This document shows positions 59,450 to 64,000 of a DNA stretch of 64,000 bases, piece by piece. The stretch covers positions 109,589,082-109,653,081 of the forward strand of contig NC_068359.1 in the NCBI RefSeq assembly GCF_020536995.1, read 5' to 3'. The position numbers were made by a program, and so were the translations under genes. Origin of the DNA: Dreissena polymorpha (Eukaryota > Mollusca > Bivalvia > Myida > Dreissenidae). The stretch's first letter is position 1. Each line of letters begins with the position of its first letter. The notes under the pieces were generated by a model. It was not told the DNA's origin and did not search any database. It saw only the letters and a list, made by a program, of their open reading frames with translations.

Positions 59450-59526
59450 TTAAAAAAAAGATAGTTCGACTTTGTTTATAGATGTCAATAGCTTTATACA
59501 TAGTCAAACTATCTTTTTTTTAAGAA
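59450..59526. repeat. Hairpin, AAGATAGTT(C)GACT arms
   Basis: CTTAAAAAAAAGATAGTTCG ACT is mirrored by AGTCAAACTATCTTTTTTTT AAG around a 35-base loop. Confidence 0.7.
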
Positions 59527-60009
59527 GACGTTTTGTCGGAAGTTGTTTTTATTGATTTAGTATGTGTATGCATTATTATAAACAGGCTTATAAAAATCAA
59601 GGATGCAGCTGCATTTTTCAAAAAGTCACAATGGATAGTCGATCATTAAGTCATGGCCATCCTACATAGGCGGTGAAGATATGTGGCTGGGAACGAGATT
59701 ATGACCCATCTGGGTCTGTCACTTTTTGTGTGTCATAAATGCTGAATGCGCGTTTTGGATGAAATGACGTCCTTATTCAACCAGTATTGGTACATGTTAT
59801 GCTGATCAGTTTGTGTTGATAATATCTCCTTTGATCGCGTATCTGGATGAACATAATAAATTTCAAAGTACGGAATTAATTGTACTCATAATAATCCGTA
59901 AATACTCATGGTTGCCATGGGAACAAAAATGTTCTTTTTTCATATTTATTACTATTTTAAAGAATTTAAGCCAAACGAAATATGTTCTGGACAGATATGG
60001 AGCAGCATT

Positions 60010-60490
60010 AGCATGTTCGAACTTGGCCTAGAGACCATCTAGATAAAACTTGTGAACAAGTTTGGTGAAGATCAGATGAAAACTATTTGAATTAGAGAGC
60101 GGACACCAAGCTAAATGTTTAAAATGCACTAAGTGACCCAGTGAACTAGTTTTTTGCCCGGCATGCCCCATGTTCACACTTGGCGTAGACATTATGTATA
60201 TACAACTTCTGACAAAGTTTGGGGAAGATCGGATAAAAACTACTTGAATTAGAGAGCGGACACCATGCTTAATGTTTGAAACGCACTAAGCGACCCTATG
60301 ACATAGTTTTTGGCCCGGCATGACCCATGTTCGTCTTGACCTAGACATTATCCGGATGCAACTTCTGACCAAGTTTGAAGATCGGATGAGAACTACTTGA
60401 ATTAGTGAGTGAACACGAAAAGTGTTACGGAGGACAGACAGACTGACTGACGGACAGTGCGAAAACTATATGCCGCCCGTTGGGGGCATA
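60010..60490 (+). mobile_element. SINE-like repeat (AAGATCGGATGAAAACTACT family)
   Basis: Three units of about 120 bp with GTTTGGTGAAGATCAGATGA, GTTTGGGGAAGATCGGATAA and a shortened third. Each has TTGAATTAGAGAGCGGACAC or a variant and TTTTTGCCCGGCATG-type spacers. It ends GGACAGACAGACTGACTGAC GGACAG and ATGCCGCCCGTTGGGGGCAT. Confidence 0.8.
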
Positions 60491-60499
60491 CACTATATT

Positions 60500-61200
60500 T
60501 TCATGTATCTGACATGGTGTGCAGAAACAACAAAAATGTAAAAAAAAAAATTCCCTTCTCATACTTAATATATTACCTATGGATGACAGACTGATTGGAA
60601 AAACAACACAAGATACACATTTTTGATATTTTGTACTCAAATTCATGCACATAAATAAAAAAAGTATTGTATTTATTCTTTGAAGAAAAATCACCTGTTA
60701 AAAAATGTCAATCACAACACAACATGAATACAATATATTGTCCATATTATCATCCACACAGAGTCCACACTGTCAGTAAATTTGGTAAGCTCAGGTTGCA
60801 TTAGGATTTGCCAAATTTACTTGTAAAGATCTGCAATAATTAAAATAAAAATGACTGATTAGAAACCTTAAACAAACACATAAAAAATACATATCACCAG
60901 TAGATACCATAGGCTTGTCAACAATTTATTGAAATTGAAAACCATGTCATGTTTTAGTTTTGCCTTAATGAATGTTTAACTTACTCTATGTGAAAAAACA
61001 CAAGAAATATTATTAAAATTATATAATCAAGACGAAAAAAAAAATTGCTTGGTACCTTATACAATCTGAACCCTCAAGATATGCAAAGTGAATAGTATAT
61101 TGTCAATGTTTAATATTAAAAAATAGTATTCATACTTAACACCATAAAGGTAAACCATCTGTGTTGGGAGAATAAAGCACACCCCAGTTAACATTTTCAC
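60500..61200. other. AT-rich spacer, nothing recognised
   Basis: No gene, RNA or repeat was identified. Confidence 0.4.
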
Positions 61201-61208
61201 GGATTTCT

Positions 61209-61515
61209 TTTGAAATATTTCACTATTTTAAATGGGATAACGTCGAGAGCCGGCTGATTCGTGAGAGTTTTCTATAGATATCATGATTTTTTTTTAACAA
61301 ATCAGTATTTTTTCAGTAATGTGCAATGACGCGTTTGAATGGTTAGAAAAATGTCGGATCAGTGTTGGGACTTCATATTACAAACGCTCTATTGCACTTT
61401 ATTGAAAATTACTTATTTGTTGAAAAAAATCATAATATCTATAGAACACTCTCACGAATGAGCGAGCTCTCGACTTTATCCCATTACAAATGGTGAAATA
61501 ATTTAAAAAGACATC
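61209..61515. mobile_element. Palindromic MITE with about 110-bp arms
   Basis: TATTTCACTATTTTAAATGG GATAACGTCGAGAGC is mirrored by GCTCTCGACTTTATCCCATT ACAAATGGTGAAATA; inwards TTCGTGAGAGTTTTCTATAG ATAT pairs with ATATCTATAGAACACTCTCA CGAA. The loop holds about 80 bp. Confidence 0.8.
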
Positions 61516-61704
61516 CTTAAAAATGTTATCTGGGTCGCGCCTTATTTTCCCAACACATTTCTTAAAGTCACATGGTATATATGAAGTGCAGTGTAAACAA
61601 TGCAAGGTGTAAGTCATATCAAGCCTGCTATTTAGCAGCACATCATTTAGTGTTCGCACTCCACTTTTGCCCGATCTGTTTTTCATGAGGTGGATTCGGC
61701 ACAT
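61399..61704 (-). CDS. Unrecognised ORF beside the palindrome
   Basis: The frame MCRIHLMKNRSGKSGVRTLN, then DVLLNSRLDMTYTLHCLHCT and SYIPCDFKKCVGKIRRDPDN IFKDVFL looks protein-like: balanced composition, CxxC pair, basic tracts. It then runs into the palindromic element (below 61515), which supplies an unrelated C-terminal tail. Upstream there is a stop just before the first Met. It may be an exon remnant of a repetitive gene family; I do not recognise a domain. Confidence 0.3.
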   Translation of the reverse strand: MCRIHLMKNRSGKSGVRTLNDVLLNSRLDMTYTLHCLHCTSYIPCDFKKCVGKIRRDPDNIFKDVFLNYFTICNGIKSRARSFVRVFYRYYDFFQQISNFQ

Positions 61705-61719
61705 CTATCTTTTAGCCCT

Positions 61720-62500
61720 AAATCATGATAGTTCATCATTGAAACTACCAGGTTGTAGGTTCTGTCCCTGAATAAATAAAATATAACAAAATATTTATGT
61801 ATGATTGTGTTATAGTTGAAAATAATATATGACAATGAAAACAAAGGTGTGCTTAAGTATTGAATCTCAATACAATCCTAACGATATTCCGATAGTCCAG
61901 AAACATATTTACTGAGAACATTTAATCAGTTTTCTTAAGCTGCAACCTCTTGGTCATGTCTGACAATTCATTGAAAATATAAAGTTTCAAAAACATTACC
62001 ACATATTTGTGTATTTGGTCGTGCTTTATGAGAAAGATATTTGTTTCTTTCTGCTTTCTTTATTTGTTGTTATGAATCTTAGATCATCATTGCTTTCATG
62101 TTAAACTTTATCATGAACACAACCATTAATATTGACATCCAAAACTATAAATTTTGACAAAAATAGAAACATTTAAATATGTACCAATAAAAATAATCAA
62201 ATATACATTGTAATTAAACATTTTCCTGAAATATTCATTAATGCTATCATTTCGCAAGGAATTGTCATCGCTAACCTGTCATTGTGAGATTGCACAAAGA
62301 TTTGCAACATAAATTTGATATTAGTTTTTAATTCAACCTTGCTCAGTTCACAGTCCGTTAAATGTAATACAATAATTTAAAGTACATACCCTGGTAAAAT
62401 GAAAGTAGAATACGTCTAAAGGAATATATGCACGTAAATTGTTCAACGATATGTTAATATTGTCATTATAGAAAAGTTTAACAACACATAATAAATTGAG
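61720..62500. other. AT-rich spacer, nothing recognised
   Basis: No gene, RNA or repeat was identified. Confidence 0.4.
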
Positions 62501-62506
62501 AAGTGT

Positions 62507-63034
62507 TTAAGATTTGGTGGAGGTTTCGGTAAATGACAAGTTCGGTAAATTGATTTATATAGTAAATGCCGTGGAGGGTTCGGTAAATTGGTTTTTATAG
62601 AGGTAGTATACCTACAACGAGGTGTTAATGACACCTATTATTGGCTTACAATAACATCAGGGGCATTTATTTGCAAACTGTGGATTAATTTTTAGTTGCG
62701 TTATTAATGCTATGTCTACGGTAAAGAATTAAGGGAAATGAATGAGCTACCTCTGAAAAACGAATTCTGTTAGGAAATTGAAGGTAAATCTACGATGTAA
62801 ATAACGCAATACTGTTTTTTTTTATAGTTGGTGCTTTTATTTAAATAACATAATAGTAATAATAAATAATGATTTATGGCGGAATCAATGTAAGATCTTC
62901 AATTAAGTTGAATGCTATTTAAAAAAGTTTCTTGTAAAATATTGTAGGACATGATTTAATAAAAATAATGTCAGTTTAAATATAAACCGGAATAGTATTT
63001 TAGACCACAGATAAACACTCAATTTCTCAATATA

Positions 63035-63080
<46 letters not shown>

Positions 63081-63877
63081 TGAGGTAGTTTGCTAACATA
63101 ATGAATATGTTGCCCAGCTCTTGCCACGTGGAGGCCACCTCTTGTAAGAGCCAAATGTTGAATTTTATATTACATGTTTTATTATTTCTTTCTGGTTGAG
63201 AAAAACACAAGAAAAAACAATATATAAAATCTTATACGTGTACGTAATTAATAAATAGTAATATAATGATACGCGTTATGTTTTATAATTTTGTTAAGTG
63301 CGCGTACCATTGAACGTTGAGTTAAGCGAAGAGATACACATATTTGAAAACTGATAAAAATGACATCTAACACAACGCCTGCAGAATGAATACACTGTGT
63401 CATAGCAAGCTGCTGTGATGATCCCCATCTTATCAGCTTAATACACTGGCACCTGGCTACTGTACTGGAACAATGGGTTTTACGGCCAAAATAACTGATA
63501 TCATTTTTCGCCTGAACAAATCCGTTGAATTAAAAAAATAATAACTGATTGACTTTGTAATCCGTTTTATTTACCATATATTATAAATAAGCAACAAGTA
63601 AAACCTATTTATATAAGAAACAAACATATTTGATATTAGTATTTTAAAACACCGAAAATTTCTCATTATATAAACATGAGGTAGTTTGCCAACATAATGA
63701 ATATGTTGCCCAGCTCTTGCCACGTGGAGGCCACCTCTTGTAAGAGCTACATTTTTTTTTATCTGATACGCTTTTATTAAGGTCAATTAATCCATATTTA
63801 TACCAATTTACCGAAACCTCCACGGCATTTACTATATTCATCAATTACAGAACTTATCATTTACCGAAACCTCCATA
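62507..63877. mobile_element. Element bounded by inverted GGAGGTTTCGGTAAAT repeats
   Basis: 62507-62606 (GGAGGTTTCGGTAAATGACA, TAGTAAATGCCGTGGAGGGT TCGGTAAATTGGT) is the inverse of 63786-63877 (ACCAATTTACCGAAACCTCC ACGGCATTTACTA, CATTTACCGAAACCTCC). Inside, a segment of about 74 bp (CATGAGGTAGTTTGC, CCAGCTCTTGCCACGTGGAG GCCACCTCTTGTAAGAGC) occurs twice in direct orientation, 63078-63151 and 63675-63748, and there is an (AT)n run at 63033-63076. No transposase is seen. Confidence 0.6.
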
Positions 63878-64000
63878 ACTCTTAACAACTACCTAGGAAA
63901 ACAGACACATCAACAGCGTCTAAAATCGTCGTAATTACCACGAAAACGGCTCATACAAACATCATGATTGGTGTAATAGATTCATTAAACATGAAATTCC

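Overview
The window reads as nuclear DNA of a bivalve mollusc, most likely a dreissenid mussel. It is AT-rich, has sparse split genes with GT-AG introns, and is packed with short non-autonomous repeats. Several repeats match families I remember as very common in Dreissena and other bivalves: a TTAA-flanked element ending CCCATTTATGCC / GGCATAAATGGG (13.13-13.36 kb), a palindromic element with paired AGATTAGCCTGTGCA arms (0.48-0.72 kb), and several TGACCTTGACC-rich SINE-like repeats. The species call is from memory and was not searched. A 100-base run of N at 3396-3495 is an assembly gap.

Genes. Most real coding sequence is in short exons that are easy to miss. (1) 3.03-3.34 kb, +: a damaged TM1-TM2 exon of a class A neuropeptide-type GPCR beside the gap. 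(2) 13.89-16.36 kb, +: three in-phase exons of a protein ending in a P2X7 C-terminal (ballast-like, zinc-cysteine) domain, with a stop codon and AATAAA. (3) 26.48 down to 18.99 kb, -: a multi-exon gene for a DDE-transposase-like protein; ten exons can be placed and most junctions agree in phase. (4) 30.48-30.58 kb, +: a first exon encoding a signal peptide. (5) 53.05 down to 50.39 kb, -: exons of a secreted fasciclin (FAS1) protein with a TATA box, apparently incomplete. (6) Two LINE ORF1 fragments (11.9-12.6 and 26.7-27.1 kb, both -). A tRNA-Ser-like sequence with a Pol III T-run lies at 38.73 kb.

Layout. 0-6.6 kb: repeats and the GPCR fragment. 6.6-7.57 kb: a fold-back element. 7.56-11.08 kb and 32.37-35.89 kb: two nearly identical arms of about 3.5 kb in inverted orientation, bracketing 21 kb that holds the P2X7C gene, the transposase-like gene, both LINE fragments and the signal-peptide exon. 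Each arm carries a fold-back minisatellite element and a cluster of CCCATGGG palindromes; further copies of both lie at 42.7-43.8 and 46.8-47.7 kb, separated by a hAT-like element with target-site duplication (43.91-46.67 kb). 39.5-42.7 kb: recent tandem duplications and small GGGGATTTCGGTA hairpins. 47.7-64 kb: SINE-like repeats, AT microsatellites, hairpin MITEs and the FAS1 gene.

I see no operon logic or shared pathway. The most notable feature is the 28-kb inverted-repeat unit with a transposase-like gene inside. It could be a very large transposon, an inverted segmental duplication, or an assembly artefact from haplotypes.
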